Assembly: GCF_937981295.1 (NCBI RefSeq)
Contig: NZ_CALJPC010000007.1
Location: 1-15,871, forward strand
Direction of reading: 5' to 3'
Length of the DNA stretch: 15,871 bases
Source of the DNA: an uncultured Campylobacter sp.
GTDB lineage: Bacteria > Campylobacterota > Campylobacteria > Campylobacterales > Campylobacteraceae
This document shows, one piece after another, positions 7,445 through 14,405 of the stretch. Made by a program: the position numbers and the translations under genes. Each line of letters opens with the position of its first letter. The stretch's first letter is position 1. The notes under the pieces are model-generated. The model searched no databases. It saw only the letters and a program-made list of their open reading frames with translations, and was not told the DNA's origin.

Positions 7445-7606
7445 AAATTTTAAAATTCCAAGCGCAAAAGAATTTTGAAATTCCAAATACGATAAAATTT
7501 AAATGGCGGCGGAATTTTAGAATTCCTATTAGTAGCAAAATTTCAGAATTCTGATCGGCAACAGAATTTCAAAATTCCGTAAATTTGAGCGAAATTCTGA
7601 AATTTC
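7445..7606. repeat. Array of six degenerate 15-bp palindromes, ~26-bp spacing
   Basis: Six related words of the form (G/A)AATTTyArAATTCC occur at 7445-7459, 7470-7484, 7512-7526, 7538-7552, 7564-7578 and, in inverted form, 7591-7606. Start-to-start distances are 25, 42, 26, 26 and 27 bp. The array ends about 20 bp before the strong ribosome binding site of the CorA-like gene. It could be a multi-site operator or merely an extreme cluster of the AAATTT-type words common in this genome. Confidence 0.5.
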
Positions 7607-7639
7607 GTAAATTTAAAACGATTAAATAAGGAGGTCTCA

Positions 7640-8359
7640 TTGAACCCGATTACCGAAAAGCGCAGCGTTTCAGGCTACTACTATGCCGAGGATCGCGAGT
7701 ATGTATATTTCGTAACGGACGCGCCACGCGAGCAAAACTACCGCTTTATTTTCGACGCAGGCGCGATCTATTTGCAGGAGGGTACCGCCGAGGTGCGGCT
7801 TAGCAGCGAGGCGGAGTTTTTCGCGGTCGTTAAAAAGATCCTCGCGCAGTACCGCGATAAAATTTTAGAGCACTCCGCAGAGCTTGAGAATTACGAAAAA
7901 ATCTACACGCGTCGCGGTGATTTTTCAAAATTTATGAAAAGGCACTCTGTCCTAAAATACGAAATCCGCAAATTTCAAAACAAAATTTCGCATTTTTACG
8001 AGGCGCTTCTCATCTGCGCAAACGAGCAGCCGGCGCTGAAAAAGCAGCTGAAAAACTACGCCTACGAAGCGGGCGTTTTTAAAGGCGTGATGAGCGAATA
8101 TGCCGTCAGGATCGAGGATATCTATCAATTCATCCAGGGGCTCAAAAACGACAAAATTAGCCGCAACATCTACATTCTCACGATCATCTCGTCGCTGCTG
8201 ATGCCGCTAAATTTCATCACGAGCTTTTTCGGGATGAACACGACGGGGCTGTTTTTAAGCGGCTCGGCGCACGGCACGCTCATCGTGACGCTTGCGATGT
8301 GCGTGATTTTCGCGGCGATGGTCGGCTTTCTTATGCTCTACGCCAAAAAACGAAACTAA
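7640..8359 (+). CDS. Short CorA-family divalent cation transporter-like protein
   Basis: Protein of 239 aa ending in the CorA membrane module: helix 1 at about 176-196, the signature FFGMN with GMN at 198-200, a short loop, helix 2 at about 212-234, and a basic tail KKRN. By family knowledge CorA pentamers conduct Mg2+ (or Co2+/Ni2+) through the GMN selectivity filter in the inner membrane. The soluble domain is only ~175 residues against ~240-250 in typical CorA (~315-330 aa in all), with long helices preserved at about 60-170 but a reduced alpha/beta part. TTG 7640 is chosen because a perfect AAGGAGGT (7628-7635) precedes it by 4 bases; no ATG fits. The substrate cannot be deduced. The next gene follows after 17 bp. 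Confidence 0.85.
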   Translation: MNPITEKRSVSGYYYAEDREYVYFVTDAPREQNYRFIFDAGAIYLQEGTAEVRLSSEAEFFAVVKKILAQYRDKILEHSAELENYEKIYTRRGDFSKFMKRHSVLKYEIRKFQNKISHFYEALLICANEQPALKKQLKNYAYEAGVFKGVMSEYAVRIEDIYQFIQGLKNDKISRNIYILTIISSLLMPLNFITSFFGMNTTGLFLSGSAHGTLIVTLAMCVIFAAMVGFLMLYAKKRN

Positions 8360-8376
8360 AGCGGAGGAGTTAAATT

Positions 8377-8790
8377 TTGAACAAAAACGAGCTTAAAAAT
8401 ATCCTAGGCGGATACCTCGGCAGGGAGATTGCGGGCGATTTTAGAGTGCTGAAAGAGCACGAGATCGCGCTCTGCAACGACGCGGCGAAATTTCCTTTTG
8501 AGGGCGATAGCAAGCTGTTGCGCGAGTTTTGTATCTTTGCAGATAGCGGCACCGGCGATCTTTGGCTACTAAGCTCTGGCGGCGAGATCGCGTTTTACGA
8601 CCATGATTTGGAGTTTTTGTCCGAAGCAAATTTGGAAAAATTTGATCTAAATCTTGCGGGCTGGCTAAAGATCGCCGAGCTTTTTTGCAAATTTGAAGCC
8701 ATTAGCGACCCGAGCGCCGCGCAAAAGGCGGAATTTAAGCAAAGCGTAGCTAAAATCTGCCCGCAAATTTTAGAAATTTGGGAAATTTAG
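8377..8790 (+). CDS. SUKH (SMI1/KNR4)-like small protein
   Basis: Soluble protein of 137 aa. The centre reads CIFADSGTGDLWLLSSGGEI, followed by AFYDHDLEF and, about 20 residues later, LAGWLKIAELF. This pattern (a Gly-Asp strand, an aromatic-Asp-His-Asp motif, then a helix with a Trp) resembles SUKH-superfamily proteins. Many of these are immunity proteins against contact-dependent or secreted toxins; others are housekeeping partners. No toxin gene is visible nearby, so an immunity role is only a possibility. TTG 8377 is supported by GGAGGAG (8363-8369) 7 bases upstream, and it probably shares a transcript with the CorA-like gene. The family call rests on motif resemblance. Confidence 0.6.
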   Translation: MNKNELKNILGGYLGREIAGDFRVLKEHEIALCNDAAKFPFEGDSKLLREFCIFADSGTGDLWLLSSGGEIAFYDHDLEFLSEANLEKFDLNLAGWLKIAELFCKFEAISDPSAAQKAEFKQSVAKICPQILEIWEI

Positions 8791-8839
8791 GCGCTATTTG
8801 CGGCGCTAAATTTAATCGCAAAAGCGCAAAATAGGAGCA

Positions 8840-9742
8840 ATGATGAAATTTATCGCATATTACGACTTGCCGCTTGGTAAAATCACGCTCGCGGGTGATG
8901 AGGCGGGGCTTTGCGGGCTGTGGTTCGAGGGCGAGAAATACTACGCGCACGCTCTTGCGGCAAGCGGCGCAGACGGCAAATTCTACACGCGCGATATTGC
9001 GGCAAAAACAGATGCCGCTGCGAGAGAGGGTTGCTACGAGAAAGGTCATGCGCTAGAGGCGAAAAGCGGGGCGACGATGATCTGCTCGCAAAAGAGCAGC
9101 ACGCCCGCGAGCAAAACACAGTGCGATATTGCGGCGTTGAAAAAGAATGATACTGCGGCAAAAGCGGCGAGCGGCACGGACGTAAAATTCTGCGCACACA
9201 CACTTATAGAGAGCGAAAAATTCTTCACGCGTGATTTTGCGGCTCAAGGTGCGAGCAAAAAATCTCACGCATCCAATCTTTCGGCGTAAGGCGCGGGCGA
9301 AAAATTCTGCGAAAATGAGCAAGGCGCGTGCCCCAAGGAGAAAAATCTGGCCGTTTTCGATCAAACTAAGCGCTGGATTGATCTGTATTTTAGCGGACGC
9401 GAGCCCGGTTTTACGCCCGCTCTAAATCCCGTGGGCTCGGCGTTTAGGCGCGCCGTGTGGGAGATTTTGCTTAAAATCCCATACGGCAAAACCACGACCT
9501 ACGGACAGATCGCACGCGAAATCGCCGCGGCACGCGGGCTAGCGAAGATGTCCGCGCAAGCCGTGGGCGGCGCCGTAGGGCACAACGAAATCTCGATCAT
9601 CATCCCCTGCCACCGCGTCATAGGCGCGCACGGCAACCTCACGGGCTATGCAGGCGGCATCGATAGAAAAATAAAGCTGCTGAAGCTCGAAGGCGTCGAT
9701 ATGCAGGGGCTTTTCACGCCCGCCAAAGGCACCGCCCTATGA
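8840..9742 (+). pseudogene. ogt: ogt interrupted by repetitive insert and one in-frame TAA
   Basis: Methylated-DNA-protein cysteine S-methyltransferase, split by TAA at 9287-9289 with both halves in the same frame. The N-terminal part (FIAYYDLPLGKITLAGDEAG, then LCGLWFEGEKYY) matches the start of Ogt. From codon 168 normal Ogt resumes (LAVFDQTKRWIDLYFSGREP), with GKTTTYGQIA and the active-site IIIPCHRVIG (Cys codon 257). In between, where the family has a linker of about 12-15 residues, lie about 125 codons of Ala/Lys/Thr/Ser/Cys-rich repeats such as KFYTRDIAAK and KFFTRDFAAQ. The stop lies inside this insert. AGGAG at 8833-8837 favours ATG 8843 over ATG 8840. A GTG at 9431 could start an isolated 103-codon catalytic piece, but it has no ribosome binding site. 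The active site is intact, so inactivation could be recent, or the stop may be a sequencing error. Confidence 0.85.
8978..9243 (+). repeat. Imperfect direct repeats inside the ogt insert
   Basis: The segment 8978-9003 recurs at 9218-9243 with 23 of 26 bases identical and in the same reading frame. It encodes KFYTRDIAA in the first copy and KFFTRDFAA in the second. Shorter relatives, such as the KFCENEQ-coding stretch near 9302-9322 and the CDIAALKK-coding stretch near 9122-9145, lie between and after them. The insert therefore seems to have grown by local duplication. Confidence 0.7.
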
Positions 9743-10008
9743 GGTGGCGCGGCAAAATTTGAAAGATCGCAAAAGATTTTAATACTCGCGCGCAAAAGTG
9801 TGATAAAATTTGAATACTTAAATTTAGACGCTGCACAGCGCATCGCTTGCAAATCGAAGGCGAGCGGCGATTTTAAACGATTACACCGCGCGCAGGACGG
9901 CGATCATTAAATTTAAAGCCGAAGCGGGCACGCTTTGAAATTTTAAATTTTTCCGCCGCGTAAAAATTAAAATTTTATGCCGAGATGCCGACCTTAGCGG
10001 CGTAAAAT
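9743..10008. other. Convergent gap between ogt relic and hchA relic
   Basis: Both neighbours end here from opposite sides. The stretch consists of AAATTT-type words and short G+C-rich runs. I see no coding frame and no convincing terminator with a stem and T-run. Confidence 0.5.
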
Positions 10009-10849
10009 TTACAGCGACTCCAAAAACGTCTTAGCCGCCAGTTTGCCCAGGTTATTGGCCGCGAGCGGACTGTCGCCGGAGAGTAGGTTGCGGTCTTTGT
10101 GCACGGCTCCATCGATGCTTTTGTTTAGGATTTTCATCCCCAGTTTTGCTAGCCGCGAGCCCATATACCAGCGCAGATGCCCCGGCATATAGCCAATACC
10201 CGGCGAGGTGCGATCTATGACGTTGGGCAGCAGCACGAGCTCGTATCCCTCGAATAAAAACTTATCCTCGTTCAGCGCCGCAGCGAGCAGCCCCGCAGGG
10301 CCATGGCAGATCGTGATGATGTATTTTTCGCGTTCGTGGAACCATTTTAGCGCGGCCTTTACGTCGCGGCTCTCATCAAGCCTGATCAGCGCGCCATGGC
10401 CGCCCGGGATATAGAGCGCAAATACTTATCGAGCCCCGCAGCGACGACGTCTGAGAGCTTTTTTGGCTCTTTAAATTTCGCCGCGTAGCTCTCGAAAAAG
10501 CTCTTCAACCGCTCGTCCTTCGCCGGCATCGCCCAAAACTCGAATTTCATGGGATTGCCCGAGAGCGTCGCGATCTCAAAGTCCCAGCCCGCCTGTGTCA
10601 GGTGATACATCGGCACGAGCGTCTCGATAGGGTGGTTACCCGTGGAGAAAAACGTCCCGTTGTCCATGAGCAAATAGCGCTCGTCGGCCGCGATGATGAG
10701 GATTTTCTTATCGCCGTCGTATTTTTTCTCGTAATTAAAATCCGCCAGATCGCTCACGGGCGCCGTGAACTGCGACAGCGAAAACGGCGACGGGAAAACG
10801 CGCCGTGCTCGGCGATATCGGGAGTCGGGAGTTTTGATAGTTCATTCAT
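10009..10849 (-). pseudogene. hchA: hchA (Hsp31 glyoxalase III/deglycase) with two frameshifts
   Basis: Read on the minus strand, the conceptual product follows E. coli HchA from end to end: KILIIAADERYLLMDNG, FFSTGNHPIETL, FEFWAMPAKDE, KKLSDVVAAGLDKY, then ALYIPGGHGALIR, IITICHGPAG (nucleophile Cys, codon at 10306-10308), IGYMPGHLRWYMG and DGAVHKDRNLLSGDSP. Length restored would be about 280 aa (E. coli 283). Two single-base losses break it. One is in a T-run at 10795-10798, where GCGTTTTCCCG would need one more T to read AFFPSPFSLSQF. The other is at 10420-10422, between DKY and ALYIPGG. The start is ATG at 10849 with AAAAGGACAAA before it and a TATAAT about 30 bp upstream, so the expression signals survive. 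Hsp31 is a holding chaperone, methylglyoxalase and protein deglycase. Confidence 0.9.
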
Positions 10850-11513
10850 TTTGTCCTTTTTTATTGATTTGAGTCCGGATTATATGCGGTTTTAGTTAAT
10901 ATTCAGCAATGCTTTACGCCTTAAATTTGGCTTTATTTTGTCTTTTGCTTTCAGACTTAGGGTAAATTTATCCGCATCCTAAGGATAAATTTGGCTTGCG
11001 AGTTTAAATATCGGATCGGTGAGCGCGTTAAATTTGCTAGGCATTTTTATATGCTTTTAAAAAACGGCGTCGCATTTTTCGCGAAGGAGCTTAAATTTGA
11101 CTAAAATTAGCGGCCAAATTTGCCTTTTTGGGTCAAAATTTACGATAGCTAAAATCTATAAGCGGCGCCGAAACGGGCGCAACAAAGCCTGCAGTGAAAA
11201 AACTAATAGGCGGCGTCGCGCCTGCTTCGTAAAACTGCGGTGGGCTGATTACCAAGGAGCCCGCTTGAATTAGCGTTTTAAACCGCCGCGCAAAAAAGAT
11301 AAAATTTATCTTTTCGCGCATGATGATTTGCGCCGCATCTACAAACAAATGAAGCTCGCAGGCTCTTAGCGATCGGTAGCGCTGCCGCTACGCCGCTTAA
11401 ACCTGCGCGGATCTAAAAATTTTATAAATTAAAATTCCATGTCGCGAACAATTCAAAATTTCGCGCTTCAAACGATCCGCAAATTCCGTGCTTCAGTCTG
11501 CGGCGATTAGGTC
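10850..11513. other. Noncoding stretch between hchA and alkyltransferase-like gene
   Basis: About 660 bp with AAATTT words. Notable elements are an inverted repeat with 10-base arms at 10964-10973 and 10983-10992 (AAATTTATCC / GGATAAATTT, 9-base loop) and a GC hairpin GTAGCG-CTGC-CGCTAC at 11376-11391. A minus-strand frame at 11133-11348 (TTG start, 71 codons) shows no recognised motif and no ribosome binding site; it may be a gene remnant or chance. Confidence 0.55.
10879..10884 (-). promoter_or_regulatory. -10 box of hchA
   Basis: TATAAT on the minus strand (plus-strand ATTATA at 10879-10884) lies 29 bp upstream of the hchA ATG, giving a leader of about 20-25 bases that ends in AAAAGGACAAA. 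A TTGCTG at 10904-10909 could be a -35 element, but the 19-bp spacing is loose. Confidence 0.5.
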
Positions 11514-11771
11514 TTAGCACTCCCAGCGGTGCTTGTTCATACGGGCGCGCTCGCCTCTAAATTCCACGCCTTCGGCCTCTAGCAGTTCGCGCTGAGTCGC
11601 AAAGCTCGCCGCCAAGGCTCCTGCGTGGTTTACGACGCGGTGGCACGGGTAGCTGCCGTAAAGCTCTGCTTGCGAGAGCACGCGCCCCACGAGCCGCGAG
11701 CAAGCGGGTAGCCCGATCAAGCGTGCGATCTGTCCGTAGCTAGCGACCCTGCCCGCGGGGATCTCCTCCAC
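11514..11771 (-). CDS. Short alkyltransferase-like (MGMT/ATL family) protein with PCHRV
   Basis: Product of 85 aa consisting only of the DNA-binding and active-site domain of the alkylguanine alkyltransferase family: IPAGRVASYGQIARLIG (4-20), then YPCHRVV with Cys at 43, then a RELLEAEGVEF helix (61-71) and a HRW ending. The overall layout and C-terminus resemble the ATL/YbaZ group, which flags O6-alkylguanine for nucleotide excision repair. True ATLs have Trp (PWHRV), whereas this one keeps the methyl-acceptor Cys, so it may be a minimal methyltransferase. GTG 11771 lacks a ribosome binding site. An ATG at 11787 begins MKFY in another frame, and a small indel near 11773-11778 would join it to LVEEIPAGRV, giving the N-terminus expected of the family. 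A frameshift near the start is thus possible. Confidence 0.72.
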   Translation of the reverse strand: MEEIPAGRVASYGQIARLIGLPACSRLVGRVLSQAELYGSYPCHRVVNHAGALAASFATQRELLEAEGVEFRGERARMNKHRWEC

Positions 11772-11880
11772 AAGGGTAAAATTTCATAGATCAAATTTTG
11801 TGTCAAAACCATGGCGTAATTATACTTTTTCGCATTTAAATTTAGACCTAAATGTAGCCGCTTTGCAGCGCCAAATTCGA

Positions 11881-11913
11881 TATAATTTCTAAAATTTAGC
11901 GCTTTAAAAGGAG
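11881..11913 (+). promoter_or_regulatory. Promoter -10 and ribosome binding site of the four-helix protein gene
   Basis: TATAAT at 11881-11886 in an AT-rich context is followed 20 bases later by AAAGGAG (11907-11913), which is 6 bases before the GTG at 11920. The predicted leader is about 27 bases. No clear -35 box is seen. Confidence 0.55.
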
Positions 11914-11919
11914 CGAGCT

Positions 11920-12456
11920 GTGGACGAGAAATTTCAATCAGACACGAAAGAGCTGGACGAGAAATTTGCCGCTATCCCTGAAAATTTAAAGAAGCGATAC
12001 GATATGCATAGATTTATCAGACGCGTGATTATAGGGTATTATTCGTCGGCGGCTACAACCATCTATTTCTCGCTAATGCTACTGTTTTTTCTTGATTTGC
12101 TTTTTTCGAATATCGGTATAGAATCGTCGTCTAAAATTTTTAAAGATATTCGTGATGTCGCGATAATAGTTTTGCCTATATGTGAGACGATCGTTTTTTT
12201 GAAATACACTAAGACTAAGCGATACAGCAACCTTTTTATCAAGGATCAAGGAGATAGTTTGTTGGTCTTTACGATAGAAAATTTTGCCAGTATAGTTTTG
12301 CTTTTATATCCGACCTTGATTTTTACCGGGATATTGGAAGGTGCCGCAGCTCATATATTTTTGTACGCCTTAATCGTAGCGCCGATTTGCGGAATAGTTT
12401 TTGGGGTATGCTATTTTTTCAATACGGGCTCATATACCCCGAAAGCCGAAGCGTAA
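11920..12456 (+). CDS. Unrecognised four-helix membrane protein
   Basis: I do not recognise this 178-aa protein. A hydrophilic N-terminus with a doubled word (LDEKFAAI after MDEKFQSD) is followed by a basic stretch (RFIRRV) and four predicted membrane helices at about 44-63, 79-96, 119-140 and 145-167. A short polar tail ends in KAEA. It is monocistronic, with its own promoter and ribosome binding site (see 11881-11913), and the next gene also has its own promoter. Its codons are more A+T-rich than those of the neighbours, which could mean later acquisition or only membrane-protein bias. No enzymatic motif is visible. Confidence 0.75.
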   Translation: MDEKFQSDTKELDEKFAAIPENLKKRYDMHRFIRRVIIGYYSSAATTIYFSLMLLFFLDLLFSNIGIESSSKIFKDIRDVAIIVLPICETIVFLKYTKTKRYSNLFIKDQGDSLLVFTIENFASIVLLLYPTLIFTGILEGAAAHIFLYALIVAPICGIVFGVCYFFNTGSYTPKAEA

Positions 12457-12607
12457 ATTTCATTAAATTTAGCCGCGCTTTTAAATTTTACGACGCGGCG
12501 CCTCGCCGAATTTCAAAATTTAGTAGTTTTAAAATTTTACTTTGCCGAGGCCTTTTGGCGAGCAAAATTTAAACCGAATATTCAGTCTCTCTTTATATGT
12601 AAAGGAA

Positions 12608-12646
12608 TATAATTTCAAAACAGATATCAACTTTGATTTAAAGGAG
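12608..12646 (+). promoter_or_regulatory. Promoter -10 and ribosome binding site of the PepE-like gene
   Basis: TATAAT at 12608-12613 and AAGGAG at 12641-12646, 5 bases before ATG 12652, give a leader of about 32 bases. The AT-rich sequence upstream fits a Campylobacter-type promoter without a -35 box. Confidence 0.6.
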
Positions 12647-12651
12647 AAAAG

Positions 12652-13485
12652 ATGCAAAATCAAAGACGAGACCTACTAAAGGTAGCCGCTTTGGCGGCGG
12701 GCGCTGCGATGCTCGGTACGAGCGAACTAGCTGCGAGCGAAAAGGCGTTTAAGCTCTCTAAGCGCGATCATAGCAAGCAAAGAGCGCTGCTGCTCTCAAG
12801 CTCGGGCTATAAGGACACGAAGTATCTATCGCACGCGGTGGCGTGGATCGGTAAATTTGCACAGGAGAACAACCTCGCGGGCAAAAAGATCGTTTTCATC
12901 CCTTACGCGAGCCTACGCAGGAGCTACGATGAATATGAAAAGCGCGTCAAAGAGGCGCTTGCGAGCCTAAATTTAAATATCGTCGGCGTCCATCACGCTA
13001 AAAACGCCGCGAAGGAAGTTGCGAGCGCGGATTGCATATTCGTAGGTGGCGGCAACACCTTCAAGCTCGTGCACGATATGTACGAAAACGAGCTCATCGC
13101 CCTAATCAGCAAAATGGTCGAGGACGGCACGCCGTATATCGGCTGGAGCGCGGGCTCGAACGTCGCGGGCGCTACGATGATGACGACGAACGATATGCCG
13201 ATCATCGAGCCTGAGTCGTTTAATACCTTCAATATTTTCCCGTACCAGATCAATCCGCACTTCATCTCGGGCAAGCCTGCGGGGCACAACGGCGAGAGCA
13301 GAGAGGAGAGGCTGGAGGAATTTTTGATCGCTAATCAAAAATCGACCGTTTATGCGATGCCGGAGGGTACGGCGTTTTGGCTTGAAGGCGAGAAGGCGAC
13401 CGTGCTCGGGCCTGCTGCGGTGCTTAAGCTGAACTATAAGCAAAAGGTTAAGTTGATCGAGCCGGGTAGCTCATTTAAGTATTGA
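12652..13485 (+). CDS. PepE-type peptidase (S51 family) with Tat signal
   Basis: Protein of 277 aa. Residues of about 45-277 follow E. coli PepE (alpha-aspartyl dipeptidase, peptidase family S51). The nucleophile elbow is GWSAGSN with Ser166. The triad partners are likely Asp181 (TTNDMPI) and His203 (INPHF), and GGGNTF sits at 132-137. The GHNGESREERLEEFL stretch also matches the family. Unlike cytosolic E. coli PepE (229 aa), this protein begins with QRRDLLK and a hydrophobic Ala-rich helix (about 10-23), then ASEKAF, which is a typical twin-arginine signal with a possible cleavage after TSELAA. It is probably exported folded to the periplasm. AAGGAG 5 bases before ATG 12652 fixes the start, and a terminator at 13564-13591 suggests a single-gene transcript. 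The substrate is unknown; it may cleave N-terminal Asp dipeptides or be cyanophycinase-like. Confidence 0.9.
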   Translation: MQNQRRDLLKVAALAAGAAMLGTSELAASEKAFKLSKRDHSKQRALLLSSSGYKDTKYLSHAVAWIGKFAQENNLAGKKIVFIPYASLRRSYDEYEKRVKEALASLNLNIVGVHHAKNAAKEVASADCIFVGGGNTFKLVHDMYENELIALISKMVEDGTPYIGWSAGSNVAGATMMTTNDMPIIEPESFNTFNIFPYQINPHFISGKPAGHNGESREERLEEFLIANQKSTVYAMPEGTAFWLEGEKATVLGPAAVLKLNYKQKVKLIEPGSSFKY

Positions 13486-13511
13486 TTACGCCCGCTTAAA
13501 TTTAACCAAGA

Positions 13512-13527
13512 GGTGCCAGACGGCACC
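13512..13527 (+). other. Short hairpin after the PepE-like gene
   Basis: GGTGCC-AGAC-GGCACC forms a perfect 6-bp stem with a 4-base loop 26 bp after the stop codon. It has no T-run and is weaker as a terminator than the structure at 13564-13591. Confidence 0.4.
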
Positions 13528-13563
13528 GCTCGTTTAAATACGCGAATCGGTTAAATTTTAATT

Positions 13564-13595
13564 GCGGCGCTCGGCTAAATTCGGGCGCCGCTTTT
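13564..13595 (+). terminator. Rho-independent terminator of the PepE-like gene
   Basis: GCGGCGC (13564-13570) pairs with GCGCCGC (13585-13591). It is extended inward by a U-G pair and two more G-C pairs, leaving an 8-base loop, and TTTT follows directly (13592-13595). It lies 78 bp after the stop. A further palindrome, GCAAAGC-GA-GCTTTGC, follows at 13607-13622. Confidence 0.7.
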
Positions 13596-13713
13596 AAATT
13601 TACGCGGCAAAGCGAGCTTTGCTTATGCGGACGCGCGATCAAAAGATAAGCATCGATTAAAAGCGGCGCGCGACCCCTGAAGCCATAAAGAGTAAATTTA
13701 AAACGCAGATAAA

Positions 13714-14405
13714 ATGCCCCGCGTCCGCCTTCTTATGCCGCTCGGCGATTTTATTCCATATATCGCAGACATTCTTGCCGGCTGCGGCGGGACGGTATAT
13801 TTGCAAAAAAGAGGCGGCGGCACTTATGGCGCCGCCAAAACCGGTTCGAGTAACTGCCGAAACTTAACCGATCTAAGGCAAAGCTTAAAATTTTTATCTC
13901 GCCGGAATCGCCGCAAGAGCCTGAATTGCCCGCAAAGATATTTTACGACGATATGTATCGAAGCATCTCGAAGGCATGGGCGGGCGGGAGACGCAAGAAG
14001 CTATAGATATGATCGCGCTACGGCCCCTCGCAAAAAATCAGGGCGCGGCTACTTGGGAAAATTTTCTCCGGAAATAAACTCAAAAACGACGAAGCGATCG
14101 GTCGCGGGCTTAGCTGCGGCGCTTCTTTTTACAAAGATTATTTTTACGCGAAGCGCTGCATGGACGGTAAAATTTTAAAATTTGATCCAAACGACGACAA
14201 ACTGCCGAATATTACGACGCCGTAAACGGGCGGCATCGCCGAATTTAAAGATCAAAGGGCGCCGCGACGAGCAAACGAGCACTTCCGCCTGTATCGCCAC
14301 TCGCTTGCGCCGAGCGGCGATGAGCTTGTAGCCGAGATTTTAAAAACCGAAAAATACCAAAAGGCGGTTCGGCGCATAAACGTACCCAGTAGCGCCGATA
14401 CGTAA
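13714..14405 (+). pseudogene. Decayed gene of unknown family, copy A
   Basis: No single frame is open, but protein-like stretches follow one another in shifting frames: PYIADILAGCGG (from 13756), then LKIFISPESPQEPELPAKIF and YDDMY (to about 13958), then KHLEGMGGRETQEAIDMIAL with NQGAATWENF (to about 14065). Next come SGNKLKNDEAIGRGLSCGAS and FYKDYFYAKRCMDGKILKFD, then after an in-frame TAA (14223) AEFKDQRAPRRANEHFRLYR to TAA 14403-14405. At least three frameshifts and one stop are needed to join them. The segment 13756-13949 is homologous to 15313-15506 beyond the mutY-like gene. I cannot name the family. The 154-codon open frame at 13714-14178 is a by-product of the broken reading frames. 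The mutY-like start lies 29 bp after its last stop. Confidence 0.6.

Larger units (their letters stand above)
6843..7639. other. Long noncoding gap mutS2-corA-like, rich in palindromes
   Basis: About 800 bp without a gene I can support. Open frames such as 7069-7260 lack a ribosome binding site and protein-like composition. A 28-codon minus-strand frame (6868-6954) is equally unsupported. The stretch holds distinct structures, each listed separately: a GNRA-type hairpin at 7001-7016, a 24-bp inverted pair at 7028-7051 and 7361-7384, a nested hairpin at 7090-7128, an AT palindrome at 7227-7248, a strong G+C hairpin at 7293-7338, a further palindrome at 7395-7409, and six degenerate palindromes at 7445-7606. 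The density of paired structure is far above that of the other gaps in this window. Confidence 0.75.

Noticed and set aside
7445..7606. CRISPR array.
   Set aside because: The repeats are 15-bp degenerate palindromes with ~11-bp gaps. Repeat and spacer lengths do not fit CRISPR, and no cas gene is present.
9287..9289. Programmed stop read-through or recoding of the ogt stop.
   Set aside because: The codon is TAA, not TGA, and no selenocysteine-type hairpin or read-through context is evident. A mutation or sequence error is simpler.
11133..11348. 71-codon minus-strand frame with TTG start.
   Set aside because: There is no ribosome binding site, no known motif and no better start upstream. It could be a gene remnant, but I cannot show it.
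13760..13870. Minus-strand frame antisense to relic copy A reading PAAAGKNVCDIWNKIAERHK.
   Set aside because: It looks protein-like but has no start with a ribosome binding site. The paralogous comparison with 15313-15506, with third-position differences in PYIAD/PYVAD, supports the plus strand as the coding one.
13714..14178. A lipoprotein call for the 154-codon frame, based on a lipobox-like ILAGC near 13765-13785.
   Set aside because: The frame changes repeatedly and the homologous copy B reads IIAEYG at this place, so the lipobox is accidental.
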